Positions 15,308 through 23,826 of a stretch of DNA of 64,000 nucleotides are shown in pieces; position 1 is the stretch's first letter; each line of letters opens with the position of its first letter. The notes below the pieces were generated by a model, which ran no database searches, was not told the DNA's origin, and was given only the letters and a program-made list of their open reading frames with translations. This DNA is from DATBLY01 sp963705545. Lineage in GTDB: Bacteria > Actinomycetota > UBA4738 > HRBIN12. The stretch covers positions 434,001 to 498,000 of the forward strand of contig CAVPJX010000001.1 in the NCBI GenBank assembly GCA_963705545.1, given 5' to 3'. The translations under genes were made by a program, and so were the position numbers.

Positions 15308-16978
15308 GTGAGGTCAGGACTCGAGATCGCGCAGGACGCCGAGCTGCGTCCGATCGCCGAGATCGCGAGCGCCGCGGGGATCCTCCCGGAGGAGCTGGAG
15401 CCGTTCGGCCGCTACCGGGCGAAGGTCTCGCCGGCGATCGTGGATCGGCTCCGCGATCGTCCCGACGGCAAGCTGATCATCACCACCGCGATCACGCCCA
15501 CGAAGGCCGGCGAGGGCAAGACGACCACGTCGGTGTCGCTCACCCAGGGGCTCGGAGCGATCGGCGAGGACGCGATCCTGTGCCTGCGCGAGCCGTCGAT
15601 GGGGCCGGTGTTCGGGATCAAGGGCGGCGGTAACGGGGGTGGGTATGCGCAGGTGGTCCCGATGGAGGAGATCAACCTGCACCTGAACGGCGACTTCCAC
15701 GCCGTCACGGCGGCCCACAACCTGCTCGCCGCGGCGCTGGACGCCTCCATCTTCAACGGCAACCCACTGGACATCGACCCGCGGACGATCACGTGGCCTC
15801 GGACGCTCGACGTGAACGACCGGGAGCTCCGGTATACGGTCGTGGGCCTCGGCGGCAGATCGCACGGTGTCCCGCGCGAGAACGCGTTCGTCATCACCGC
15901 GGCGTCGGAGGTGATGGCCGTCTTCGCGCTGGCGAGCGACCTCCACGACCTGCGGGCCCGCCTCGGTCGGATCGTCGTCGCGGAGTCGCGCGACGGCCGG
16001 CCCGTCACGGCCGAGGACCTGCGGGTGGCCGGGGCGATGACCGTGATCATGAAGGACGCGATCGCTCCCAACCTCGTGCAGACGCTGGAGCATCAGCCCG
16101 TGCTGATCCACGCAGGCCCGTTCGGCAACATCGCCCACGCGAACAACTCGATCATCGAAGACCGGGTCGCACTGAAGCTCGCGGATTACGTCGTGACCGA
16201 AGCCGGGTTCGCCTCCGACCTCGGCCTGCAGAAGTTCTGCGACATCGTCTGTCGGTTCGGCGGGTTCACCCCGAGCGCGGCGGTGCTGGTGACCACGGTC
16301 CGCGCGACGAAGTCGCACGGCGGGGTGGCGTTCGACCGCCTGGGCGAGGAGGACCTCGAGGCGCTGCGGCGGGGGATCGACAACCTGTCCGCCCACATCG
16401 GGATCATCCGCGCCTACGGCCTGCCGTGCGTCGTGTCGATCAACGCGTTCCCGACCGACACGGCCGCCGAGCTCGGGTTGATCCAGGAGCTCGCGACCGC
16501 CGCCGGCGCCGAGACGGTCGTCGTGAACCGCGGGTTCGCCGACGGGGGTGAGGGTGCCGTCGAGCTCGCGAACGCGGTCGTGGCGGCCTGCGACCGGCCG
16601 AACGCGTTCACGTTCCTCACGCCCGACGGCACGCCGCTGCGCGAGCAGATCGAGACGATCGCGACCCGCCTGTACGGCGCCGACGGCGTCGACTACCTCC
16701 CCCAGGCCGAGCGGGACCTCGAACGCACGGACGCGCTCGGCTTCGGGTCCGTCCCGGTGTGCATGGCGAAGACCCACCTCTCGCTCTCGCACGACGCGAG
16801 CCTGCTGAACCGGCCCCGTGGGTTCCGACTGCCGGTTCGCGGCGTCGTCCCCGCGGCCGGGGCGGGCTTCGTCGTCGTGCTCTGCGGCGACATGCAACGC
16901 ATGCCGGGGCTCGGCAGAACGCCGGCGTTCATGGACGTCGACATCGACGCGGAGGGCCGGACCGTCGGGTTGTTCTGA
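15308..16978 (+). CDS. fhs: formate-tetrahydrofolate ligase
   Basis: 556 aa, normal family length. It makes 10-formyl-THF from formate, ATP and THF, feeding formate into folate one-carbon metabolism. The ATP site TPTKAGEGKTTTS (63-75) and the family blocks REPSMGPVFGIKGGGNGGGY, GDFHAVTAAHNLLAA and TWPRTLDVNDR are intact. Start GTG 15308 has CGAGGAG 7 nt upstream. Together with the formate dehydrogenase at 4-9 kb this gives the first two steps by which CO2 or formate enters the methyl branch of folate metabolism. No folD or metF is in the window. It is divergent from the cNMP/CBS gene (77 bp between) and convergent with the GNAT gene. Confidence 0.97.
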   Translation: MRSGLEIAQDAELRPIAEIASAAGILPEELEPFGRYRAKVSPAIVDRLRDRPDGKLIITTAITPTKAGEGKTTTSVSLTQGLGAIGEDAILCLREPSMGPVFGIKGGGNGGGYAQVVPMEEINLHLNGDFHAVTAAHNLLAAALDASIFNGNPLDIDPRTITWPRTLDVNDRELRYTVVGLGGRSHGVPRENAFVITAASEVMAVFALASDLHDLRARLGRIVVAESRDGRPVTAEDLRVAGAMTVIMKDAIAPNLVQTLEHQPVLIHAGPFGNIAHANNSIIEDRVALKLADYVVTEAGFASDLGLQKFCDIVCRFGGFTPSAAVLVTTVRATKSHGGVAFDRLGEEDLEALRRGIDNLSAHIGIIRAYGLPCVVSINAFPTDTAAELGLIQELATAAGAETVVVNRGFADGGEGAVELANAVVAACDRPNAFTFLTPDGTPLREQIETIATRLYGADGVDYLPQAERDLERTDALGFGSVPVCMAKTHLSLSHDASLLNRPRGFRLPVRGVVPAAGAGFVVVLCGDMQRMPGLGRTPAFMDVDIDAEGRTVGLF

Positions 16979-16986
16979 CGCCGTCG

Positions 16987-17514
16987 TCAGCCGGGCCGAT
17001 CGATCCGGTAGACCAGGTGGGGCCAGCGCAGGCGCTCGTTGAAGAGCGTCTCCTTCCAGACCGTCATCCCGACCTTCTCCGCCACCCGACGCGAGGGCGT
17101 GTTCACCGGTCGCACGAGCGCGATCAGATGGTCCGTGTCGACGTTCGCGAACGTCCACGCTCGGCAGGCGATGGCCGCCTCGGGCGCGATCCCCTCACCC
17201 CAGCGGTCACGCCGGACGTGCCAGCCGAGCTCCACCTCGCGCACGCCGTCGACGACCTGCACGTTCGGGCCGCAGCTCCCGATCACCTCGCCCGTCGCGC
17301 CGTCCTCGACCATCAGCAGCCCGAACCCGAGCTCGTCGTAACGAGCGAGGACGCGTTCGATCCAGTCCCGGGCGGCGACGACGGAGAACGGCTCCGGGTA
17401 GTACCGCATCGTCTCGGCGTCCCCGACGATCGCGTGGAACGCGTCGAGGTCGTCGAGGCGGTACGGCCGCAGGCGCAGGCGCTCGGTCCGCAGCTCGAAG
17501 CCGGCGTCGATCAC
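16987..17514 (-). CDS. GNAT family N-acetyltransferase (RimJ/RimL type)
   Basis: 175 aa. LRTERLRLRPYRLDDLDAFH is the typical RimJ/RimL opening; the acetyl-CoA region VELGWHVRRDRWGEGIAPEA and the C-terminal VNTPSRRVAEKVGM motif follow. GTG 17514 has GGGGGAG 7 nt upstream; longer readings run into the GcvT-like gene. Acceptor unknown (ribosomal proteins, other N-termini or small molecules). It is downstream of the two GcvT-like genes (19 nt gap) and may share their transcript. Confidence 0.85.
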   Translation of the reverse strand: MIDAGFELRTERLRLRPYRLDDLDAFHAIVGDAETMRYYPEPFSVVAARDWIERVLARYDELGFGLLMVEDGATGEVIGSCGPNVQVVDGVREVELGWHVRRDRWGEGIAPEAAIACRAWTFANVDTDHLIALVRPVNTPSRRVAEKVGMTVWKETLFNERLRWPHLVYRIDRPG

Positions 17515-17533
17515 GCGCCGCTCCCCCGGCGGC

Positions 17534-18625
17534 TCAGCCCCGCGGCTTCCGTCGCTCCGGGTCGTACACGTTGAGCGGGGCGACCTCGGCTCCGGCCGTG
17601 CCGTCGCCGACGGCCACGTCCAGGCGCTCACCGTCGTCAGACGCCACGGCGTCGAGGATCGCCAGGCCGATCGTGCCCAGGCGCGGCGACGACGCCGGCG
17701 ACGTGACCGTCCCGACCTGCGCTCCCCCGCGCGTCACCGCGGCGCCGTAGTCCGCCGCCGCATCGCCCTCGATCCGAAGCGTCTTGAACCGCTTCGGCGG
17801 GCTCGCGCCGTACGCGGCGAGCGCCTCGGCCCCGACGCACTCGGTGCCGGCCTTGATGAACCGGTCCATCGACACGTCGTACGGGGAGGTCTCGCCCGGC
17901 TGGTAGTCGAGCGCGATGATGATCAGCCCCACCTCGGTGCGTGCGAGGTCGATCGCCTCCAGACCGAACGGCACCGCGCCCGCACCGGCGAGCGCCTCCC
18001 ACAGCGGCACGATCGACGCGACGTCGGTGACGAGCTCGAACCCGAGCTCGCCCGAGAACCCGGTGCGCAGCACGGTCGCCTCGACACCGCCGACCTTCGC
18101 CACGTCGGGCCAGAAGCGGAAGTAGCTCAGCGAGGACAGGTCGGCGTCCGTGAGCCCCTGCAGCAGGTCGCGCGACGTCGGCCCCTGGACCGAGATCATC
18201 GGCAGCTCCTCGGTCCGGTGCTCCACCGTCGCATCGAGGCCGTCGGCGGTCTCGCGGAACCAGCCCTCGAGGTCCGCGGTGTTGATCATGACCCAGTAGC
18301 GGCCGACGGCGAACCGGTACACGTTGCCGTCGTCGACCATGTTCCCGTCGGCGTTGACGAACGCCCCGTAGCGCACGGAGCCGTCCGTCATCGCGGAGAC
18401 GTCGTTCGTGAAGCGCCGCTGGATCAGCCGTCCGGCATCCGGGCCGGTCACCTCGTACTTGCACGTCGAGTAGAGGTCCCAGATCCCGGTCGCGGTCCGG
18501 ATCGCCTCGTACTCCGCCATCGGATCGGTGACCTTGTTGGTCCAGGGCCACCCGTCCTCCCACATGAAGTCGGCGCCCATCGCGATCTGGGCGTCGTGCA
18601 GCGGCGAGCGTCGCTCGTCGTTCAT
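17534..18625 (-). CDS. GcvT/DmdA-like folate-dependent aminomethyltransferase (copy 1)
   Basis: 363 aa covering the T-protein fold: folate-binding N-terminal domain (GIWDLYSTCKYEVTGPDAGRLIQRRFTND), the catalytic-Asp loop NMVDDGNVYRF, GPTSRDLLQ, the TGFSGELGFELV motif and the C-terminal beta-barrel (RRGGAQ-VGTVTSPASSPRLGTIGLA). It aligns end to end with the next gene and is clearly its paralogue. No gcvH or gcvP is near, so it is more likely a stand-alone THF-dependent demethylase (as DmdA, or in sarcosine, dimethylglycine or methoxy metabolism) than part of glycine cleavage. AGGAGG sits ahead of the ATG. Substrate unknown. Confidence 0.85.
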   Translation of the reverse strand: MNDERRSPLHDAQIAMGADFMWEDGWPWTNKVTDPMAEYEAIRTATGIWDLYSTCKYEVTGPDAGRLIQRRFTNDVSAMTDGSVRYGAFVNADGNMVDDGNVYRFAVGRYWVMINTADLEGWFRETADGLDATVEHRTEELPMISVQGPTSRDLLQGLTDADLSSLSYFRFWPDVAKVGGVEATVLRTGFSGELGFELVTDVASIVPLWEALAGAGAVPFGLEAIDLARTEVGLIIIALDYQPGETSPYDVSMDRFIKAGTECVGAEALAAYGASPPKRFKTLRIEGDAAADYGAAVTRGGAQVGTVTSPASSPRLGTIGLAILDAVASDDGERLDVAVGDGTAGAEVAPLNVYDPERRKPRG

Positions 18626-18660
18626 CGATCCCTCCTATCGGGTCGGTCGTGTCGGCCGGG

Positions 18661-19758
18661 TCAGCCCCGCGGGCGGCGCTTCTCCGGGTCGTGCACGGCG
18701 AGCACGTCGACGGTCCCGGCGATCGGACCCTCGTCGCTCGCCACCTCGACGCGGCGACCTTCCACCGCGACGTCCGCACGCAGGATCGCGAGCCCCAGGC
18801 CCCCGAAGCGCGGGCTCATGGCCGGCGAGGTCAGCACGCCGACCTCGGTCCCGTCGATCGAGATCGGCGCGCCGTACGCCGGGAGCCGATCTTCCTCGAA
18901 GCGCACCGTCTTGAACCGGTTCGGCGGATCGTTCGCCACCTCCCGGAGCTTCTCCTTGCCCATGAACTCGCCTTCGCCGTCGACCGCCACCGTCCGGTCG
19001 AGCCCCAGGTCGAACGGCGTGCGCCGATGCGCCTCGTAGTCGTAGTCCGTCACGATCATGCCGGTCTCGACCCGGATCGGTTCGATGATGTCGACCCCGT
19101 ACGGCGTCGCGCCGGCCGCCTCGACCGCATCCCAGAGCGCCTCCGCGTGCTGGGGTCGCAGGAAGACCTCGTAGCCGAGCTCGCCCGAGAAGCCGGTGCG
19201 CGAGAGCCAGGCGGGAACCCCGCCGAACGTGACGGGCTGCGGGAAGAACGTGAAGTAGCGGAGCTCGTCCACGGGCGCGTCCGTGAGCGAACGGACGAGG
19301 TCGCGCGACCGAGGACCCTGGATCTGCATGCTGGGCAGCTCGGGGGCGATGTAGTCGACGGTCACGTCGAGCCCCTTCGTCGCGTCGGCGAAATACCCCG
19401 CGCGGTCGTCACCGTTCGTGCACACCCACAGGTGGTCGTCGGCGAAGCGGAAGACCGTGCCGTCGTCGACGAGGAGGCCGTCCTCGTCCACGAAGGCTCC
19501 GTACCGGACCTGCCCGTCGCGCATCCCGAGGACGTCGTTCGTGTGTACCCGCTGCGCGGCCTCGACCGCATCGGGCCCGCGGAACTCCCACTTGTTCAAC
19601 GGCGAGAGGTCCCACATCCCGACCCCGTCGCGGACGGCGCGGTACTCGGCGTCGGGGTCGCCGTAGTTCGTGACCCACAGCCACCCGGCCTCCTCCATGT
19701 AGTCCGCCGCCGTCCGCGACGTGACGGCGTGGAACGCGGTCCGCCTGCTCTCGCTCAC
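18661..19758 (-). CDS. GcvT/DmdA-like folate-dependent aminomethyltransferase (copy 2)
   Basis: 365 aa, same architecture as copy 1: GMWDLSPLNKWEFRGPDAVEAAQRVHTND, LLVDDGTVFRF (active-site Asp), GPRSRDLVRS, TGFSGELGYEVF, GVLTSPAMSPRFGGLGLA and a C-terminus EKRRPRG like the ERRKPRG of copy 1. Overall the two diverge enough to have different substrates or to form a heterodimer. GTG 19758 has GGAGGG upstream. A strong promoter with an embedded palindrome lies about 60 nt upstream (19818-19847), so this gene leads a two- or three-gene operon. Confidence 0.85.
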   Translation of the reverse strand: MSESRRTAFHAVTSRTAADYMEEAGWLWVTNYGDPDAEYRAVRDGVGMWDLSPLNKWEFRGPDAVEAAQRVHTNDVLGMRDGQVRYGAFVDEDGLLVDDGTVFRFADDHLWVCTNGDDRAGYFADATKGLDVTVDYIAPELPSMQIQGPRSRDLVRSLTDAPVDELRYFTFFPQPVTFGGVPAWLSRTGFSGELGYEVFLRPQHAEALWDAVEAAGATPYGVDIIEPIRVETGMIVTDYDYEAHRRTPFDLGLDRTVAVDGEGEFMGKEKLREVANDPPNRFKTVRFEEDRLPAYGAPISIDGTEVGVLTSPAMSPRFGGLGLAILRADVAVEGRRVEVASDEGPIAGTVDVLAVHDPEKRRPRG

Positions 19759-19817
19759 CCCGTTCCCTCCGGGATCCGGTCGCCCGAGGCCGAGGCCGGC
19801 CCCCGGTCGGTCCAGGC

Positions 19818-19851
19818 GTTATACCGTGGGTTTGAACCTTCGTTCAACCCA
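19818..19851 (-). promoter_or_regulatory. promoter of the GcvT-like operon with an embedded palindromic operator
   Basis: On the minus strand: -35 TTGAAC (19842-19847), an 18-nt spacer, -10 TATAAC (19818-19823). The -35 and part of the spacer are covered by the perfect palindrome TTGAAC-GAAG-GTTCAA (19832-19847), which extends to a near-perfect hairpin TGGGTT(T)GAAC...GTTCAACCCA (19827-19851). This layout suits a dimeric repressor (TetR-, GntR- or LexA-like) controlling folate-dependent demethylation genes. The core GAAC-N4-GTTC also matches the LexA core, but the flanks differ from the 33.47 kb site. Confidence 0.65.
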
Positions 19852-19864
19852 GGTCCGCCGCCGG

Positions 19865-20452
19865 TCATCGGCTCCCGATCCTGATCACCTCGGAACCGGT
19901 CACGATCGCATGGACCGGGAGATCGAACGGGCCCGCCGGGAGACCCTCGTCTACGATCTGCGCATCTGCGGCGATTCCCACGCGGAACGTGTCGGGACGC
20001 ATCCGGCGGAACAGCCGGTCGTAGAACCCACCGCCGTAGCCCACGCGGCCGCCGGCCCGGTCGAACGCGACCGCGGGGGTCACGACCACGTCCACCTCGC
20101 CGGCGTCCACGACCGCACCGTCCGCCGGCTCCATCGCCCCGAAGTCCGTCGGCGAGAGCGGTTCGCCCGGCGACCAGGTCCGGAGCTCGAGCTCCTCGCC
20201 CGTGACCCGAGGCAGCAGTACGCCATGCCCGGCCACCGTCAGGGCTTCGAGGAGCGGCCCGGTCGGCACCTCGGAGCCGAACGACCAGAAGGCGAGGACG
20301 GTCCGCGCTCCCGCCAGCTCGGGGAGCGCGACGACGCGCCGGGCGATCCGCTCGGCGGTCCGGGCGAGCTCGCCCGGCGCGATCGAGTCTCGGGCCGCGA
20401 GCACGCGGCGCCGGACGTCCCGCTTCGCCCGCTTCAGGTCCCCGCTGTTCAC
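19865..20452 (-). CDS. 5-formyltetrahydrofolate cyclo-ligase
   Basis: 195 aa. It converts 5-formyl-THF to 5,10-methenyl-THF with ATP. KRAKRDVRRRVLAAR at the N-terminus, VLAFWSFGSEVPT, PRV and the nucleotide-binding GRVGYGGGFYDRLF (about 136-148) are all family motifs. The GTG start overlaps the stop of the LLM oxidoreductase gene (GTGA). It is the last of five overlapping genes starting with ArsA. It adds to the folate genes clustered here (fhs, GcvT-like pair). Confidence 0.93.
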   Translation of the reverse strand: MNSGDLKRAKRDVRRRVLAARDSIAPGELARTAERIARRVVALPELAGARTVLAFWSFGSEVPTGPLLEALTVAGHGVLLPRVTGEELELRTWSPGEPLSPTDFGAMEPADGAVVDAGEVDVVVTPAVAFDRAGGRVGYGGGFYDRLFRRMRPDTFRVGIAADAQIVDEGLPAGPFDLPVHAIVTGSEVIRIGSR

Positions 20453-21330
20453 CGGAGCGCGTCCGCGATCACGTCGAGACGATCCTCCGGTCCGACCGGC
20501 AGGACGACGAACCAGACGGCGCCATGACGTGCGAGCGCCTCCACGAACGCACGGAGGTCAGCGACGGTGCCGACCCACACGCCTTCGAGCGATCGCCCGC
20601 GGGCCGTCCGCTCGTCGATCAGCCGCCCCAGCTCCCCGCGATCGCGTCCGACCAGCGCGATCCCTCCCCAGGTCGGCGGCACCTCGCGGTCCCCGGCGAG
20701 CGCGCGCAGCCTCGCGGCCGTCGCCGCGAACGCCTCGGCGTCGAGTCCCCACCCGTTCCACGCGTCCGCCGACCTGGCGGCGACCCCCACGACCGCGTCG
20801 GATAGGCCGCCGACCCATCGCTCGGCCGAAGCGGCCGGAACGAGGGGACCGGCGAGCGGGGGCACGTGGCTCCCGCCCGGATACGGCCCCCCGCGGAACA
20901 GGGCGCCGAGCGCGTCGACGGTCTCCTCGAGGAGTCGCACGCGCTCGGTCGCCGTCGGGAGATCGATCCCGAACGCCTCGTGCTCAGGCGCCGATGCACG
21001 ATCGCCCGTCCCGAGCGCGACGATCGCCCCCGCTCGGGACATCGCGCCGAGGGCGGCCGCCTGCTTCGCCAGGATCCCGGGGGGACGCAGGGTCACGCGC
21101 GCGACGAGGGTGCCGACATGCAGATCCGGATGCCGCGCCGCCACGGCCGCGAGCACGGCGAACGCCTCCAGGGCGGGTCGGTCGGGCCCGGATGGCGGGT
21201 AGAAGACCGGCGGGAACAGATGGTCCGGGACGAACACCCCGTCGAACCCCGCCGCCGCCGCTCGTGCGGCCACCTGGAGCGGTCGCTCCGGATCGGCCGT
21301 GAACACCGGGAGCGAGAGCCCGAGCTTCAC
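20449..21330 (-). CDS. LLM-class (luciferase-like, probably F420-dependent) oxidoreductase
   Basis: 293 aa. KLGLSLPVF, AARAAAAGFDGVFVPDHLFP, the barrel strand LHVGTLVARVTLRPPGILAKQAAALGAMSRAGAIVALGTGD and GGLSDAVVGVAARSADAWN follow the TIM-barrel plan of bacterial luciferase-like monooxygenases and F420-dependent dehydrogenases. In actinobacteria most of these use F420, which is inferred, not seen. GTG 21330 overlaps the stop of the ROK gene (GTGA), and its own stop overlaps the cyclo-ligase start. Substrate unknown. Confidence 0.85.
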   Translation of the reverse strand: MKLGLSLPVFTADPERPLQVAARAAAAGFDGVFVPDHLFPPVFYPPSGPDRPALEAFAVLAAVAARHPDLHVGTLVARVTLRPPGILAKQAAALGAMSRAGAIVALGTGDRASAPEHEAFGIDLPTATERVRLLEETVDALGALFRGGPYPGGSHVPPLAGPLVPAASAERWVGGLSDAVVGVAARSADAWNGWGLDAEAFAATAARLRALAGDREVPPTWGGIALVGRDRGELGRLIDERTARGRSLEGVWVGTVADLRAFVEALARHGAVWFVVLPVGPEDRLDVIADALR

Positions 21331-22289
21331 GGGTGATCGGGTGTCCCGTCGAGCGCGAGGACCGCGGCACCGATCACGCCGGCGTCCGTCCCGAGCTCCG
21401 CGGCGACGATCGGCACGTCCGGACGATGGTCGGCGGCCTCCACCGTCATCCGGAACGCGGTGCGCGCGGGTGCGAGCAACAGTTCGCCGGCCTCCGCCGC
21501 TCCGCCGCCGACGATCACGACCTCGGGATCGAGGATGTTCACGAGCCCGCCGATCCCCTCCCCCAGCCGGTGACCCACGTCGGCCAGGATCCCCGTCGCC
21601 GTCGGATCCCCTCCCCGGGCGGCCTGCGTCACCATCGAACCGATGGCGCGATCGGGGTCGCCCCCCGCCAGCTCGGCGATCGCCGAATGCGCGTGCCGCG
21701 CGACGGCCTTGCGAGCCTCCCGGGTGATCGCGGAACCGCTCGCGACGGTCTCCCAGCAGCCGTGGCTCCCGCACCCGCAGAGCTCCCCGTCGGGCTGGAC
21801 GACGAAGTGGCCGATCTCGGCGGCGAACCCATGGGCGCCGCGGACGAGTGCGCCGTCGACGATGATCCCGCCGCCGATCCCCGTGCCGACCCCGACGAAC
21901 AGGACGTGGCGCCTGCCGCGCCCCGCCCCGAACCGGTACTCGCCCCACGCCGCCGAGTTGTTGTCGTTCTCCACCACGGTCCGCAGGCCGAGCGGGCCCC
22001 CGACCCGGGCCCGAAGGTCGACGTCGCGCCAAACGAGGTTGGGGGCGAAGCGCATGATCCCGGTGCCGATCTCGACCATCCCCGCGGCCGAGATGCCGAC
22101 CGCCGTCACGCCGGCCGCGCGCACCGCCCCGGCGGCCCCGACCATCGCCTCGACGATCGCATCCGTATCGTCCGCCGGCGACGGGACCACCGCCCGCGCG
22201 AGGATCGCGCCCGTCGAGGAGACGCGCGCCGCCGCGATCTTCGTGCCGCCTACGTCGATCCCGATCGCCTCGGGTGAGCGATCGCTCAC
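21327..22289 (-). CDS. ROK family sugar kinase (glucokinase type)
   Basis: 320 aa. The phosphate-binding IGIDVGGTKIAAA (9-21), the ROK Asn-Asp region VVENDNNSAAWGEYRFGAG, GTGIGGGIIVDG, the His of EIGHFVV and the ROK zinc cysteines CGCGSHGCWE (171-180) are complete, so it is a kinase rather than a ROK repressor (no HTH). It most resembles bacterial glucokinases (glucose + ATP). GTG 22289 overlaps the upstream small-protein stop. It sits unusually between an ArsA-type ATPase and folate genes. Confidence 0.9.
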   Translation of the reverse strand: MSDRSPEAIGIDVGGTKIAAARVSSTGAILARAVVPSPADDTDAIVEAMVGAAGAVRAAGVTAVGISAAGMVEIGTGIMRFAPNLVWRDVDLRARVGGPLGLRTVVENDNNSAAWGEYRFGAGRGRRHVLFVGVGTGIGGGIIVDGALVRGAHGFAAEIGHFVVQPDGELCGCGSHGCWETVASGSAITREARKAVARHAHSAIAELAGGDPDRAIGSMVTQAARGGDPTATGILADVGHRLGEGIGGLVNILDPEVVIVGGGAAEAGELLLAPARTAFRMTVEAADHRPDVPIVAAELGTDAGVIGAAVLALDGTPDHP

Positions 22290-22603
22290 CCGATGTCGAT
22301 CCGCTCGAACGTCGGCGGGGCCTCCTGCTCGTCCGTCTCGCCGACGCGGGCGTCGATCACCGCCTTCGCGGCGAGCAGGAACTCGCGGCCGGCCACCAGC
22401 AGGTGTTCCACCACGTCCGGCTTGATCGGCTGCACCGCGGAGAGCGCGAGACCGATCGGGCAGAACGCCACGTCGCAGACGTGCTTGCCCGGGCCCGGCG
22501 CCGACGCCTCCCCCTTCGCGCCGTCCTGGTCAGGCTCGGCTGCCTTCACGGGCTCGCCGTTGGTCGACGGTCCCGTCGCGTCCTGTGTCCCCGGCACGGT
22601 CAC
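22286..22603 (-). CDS. small conserved-looking protein encoded with ArsA, function unknown
   Basis: 105 aa. The first 40 residues are low-complexity and charged. A distinct core follows: KHVCDVAFCPIGLALSAVQPIKPDVVEHLL and REFLLAAKAVIDAR, with a Cys-x4-Cys (C43, C48) and two probable amphipathic helices, then an acidic tail. The start overlaps the ArsA stop (GTGA) and the stop overlaps the ROK start, so expression is tied to both. The Cys pair next to an ArsA ATPase suggests a small partner, substrate or metal-binding adaptor. I do not recognise a named family. Confidence 0.72.
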   Translation of the reverse strand: MTVPGTQDATGPSTNGEPVKAAEPDQDGAKGEASAPGPGKHVCDVAFCPIGLALSAVQPIKPDVVEHLLVAGREFLLAAKAVIDARVGETDEQEAPPTFERIDIG

Positions 22604-23790
22604 CCTCCTCCCGCTCCCGCCGGCTCGACGCGACCGAAGAGGATCTCGAGCCGGTCCCCGGCGAAGTTCGCCTCTCGAACCGTCATGCGCTTCAGGGTCT
22701 GAGGAAGGATCAGGTTGCGCTTGTACGACCCGACCCGCACGAACAGCTCCTCACCCCGACGGTGGATGTCCATGTCGTCGCGCGAGACGAACGGCAGTCG
22801 CATCGACAACACGTACCCGGTGCCGCGCTTGCGCACGCGGATCGGCTCGTCCCGGTAGAGCACCTCCATCGCGGGACGCTCCCGATAGACCTCGTCCCCC
22901 ATCTCCCGCAGGAGCGAGATCCCGACCATCTCCCGATCGAACAGGCGCGACGTCAGGATCGGCACGGGGTCGAAGGACTCGTGCACCGTCGCGAGATGCT
23001 CGGACTGGATGTCCTTCCACTTGCCGAAATACGGGTCGGTGACGTCGTCGGGGATGATCCGGTTCACGACGACGGCGTCGACGCGGTACCCGAACAACCC
23101 GAGGTAGGTGTAGGTGCGGCGTGCCTCGGCGATCACCATCTTCTCCGGGTTCACGACGAGGCGCACGGACGACACGCGTTCGTCGGTGAGGATCTGCTTG
23201 ACGGCGTCGAGGTTCCGATGCAGACGCTCGATCGCCGCGAACACCTGATCCCCCGCGATCGGCAGGGTCGTCATCCTGCTGAGCATCGGGCGCACCGCTC
23301 TCACGACGCGTCGCTCCACCGGGAAGATCCGCTCGATGTACCAGTTCATGACCTCCGGGAGGGAGAGCAGGCGCAGGGTCTCCGCGGTGGGGGCACAGTC
23401 CACCACCACGGCATCGAAGTTCCCGCTCTCCACGTGGGTCCGCACGTCGATCAGGCTGAAGATCTCATCGATCCCCGGGATCACCGTGAGCTCCTCGGCC
23501 TGGATCGTCTCGGTGCCCGCCCAGTTCATCAGCTGGACGAAGTAGTCCTGGATCTCGCGCCAGTTGTCCTCGAGCCGCTCCTGGGCGTCGATCTGCTGCC
23601 CCCACAGGTTCGGCGCGATCTCGGTCGGGTCGGAGCCGATCTCCGCTTCGAACGAATCGGCCAGGGAGTGCGCCGGATCCGTGCTCATCACGAGCGTCCG
23701 GGCCCCGGCGTTCGCCGAGCGGACGGCCGTGGCCGCCGCGATCGTCGTCTTGCCGACGCCCCCCTTGCCGGTGAACAGGATGACGCGCAT
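22600..23790 (-). CDS. ArsA/Get3-family ATPase
   Basis: 396 aa. FTGKGGVGKTTIAAATAV is the deviant Walker A, STDPAHSLADSF is switch I, and VVVDCAPTAETLRLLSLPE is switch II of the ArsA/Get3 family. The C-terminal about 80 residues form the small all-beta domain seen in actinobacterial and chloroflexal ArsA-like proteins (FVSRDDMDIHRRGEELFVRVGSYKRNLILP, a small-heat-shock/CS-like strand pattern). No arsenite pump or arsenic regulator is nearby and only one ATPase domain is present. A protein-targeting or redox role is therefore more likely than arsenite export. ATG 23790 lies exactly 6 nt after TAAGCT (leaderless). It is first gene of the five-gene overlapping operon. Confidence 0.9.
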   Translation of the reverse strand: MRVILFTGKGGVGKTTIAAATAVRSANAGARTLVMSTDPAHSLADSFEAEIGSDPTEIAPNLWGQQIDAQERLEDNWREIQDYFVQLMNWAGTETIQAEELTVIPGIDEIFSLIDVRTHVESGNFDAVVVDCAPTAETLRLLSLPEVMNWYIERIFPVERRVVRAVRPMLSRMTTLPIAGDQVFAAIERLHRNLDAVKQILTDERVSSVRLVVNPEKMVIAEARRTYTYLGLFGYRVDAVVVNRIIPDDVTDPYFGKWKDIQSEHLATVHESFDPVPILTSRLFDREMVGISLLREMGDEVYRERPAMEVLYRDEPIRVRKRGTGYVLSMRLPFVSRDDMDIHRRGEELFVRVGSYKRNLILPQTLKRMTVREANFAGDRLEILFGRVEPAGAGGG

Positions 23791-23826
23791 GCAGGCAGCT
23801 TACGCAGGATGCCCGCGCGCCGGAGC

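Noticed and set aside
13353..15311. A long open frame (about 650 codons) on the plus strand opposite the cNMP/CBS gene, and similar long antisense frames elsewhere
   Set aside because: High GC keeps antisense frames open; these translations are Arg/Pro/Gly-rich with no motifs, whereas the opposite strand encodes complete known families.
19832..19847. A second LexA box ahead of the GcvT-like genes
   Set aside because: The core GAAC-N4-GTTC fits, but the flanking TT/AA differ from the TC/GA of the good SOS box and the genes are metabolic; reported as an unknown operator instead.
22600..23790. Arsenite resistance (ars) operon
   Set aside because: No arsB/acr3, arsC, arsD or arsR gene is present and the ATPase has a single domain with a C-terminal beta extension; a targeting-type role is more likely.
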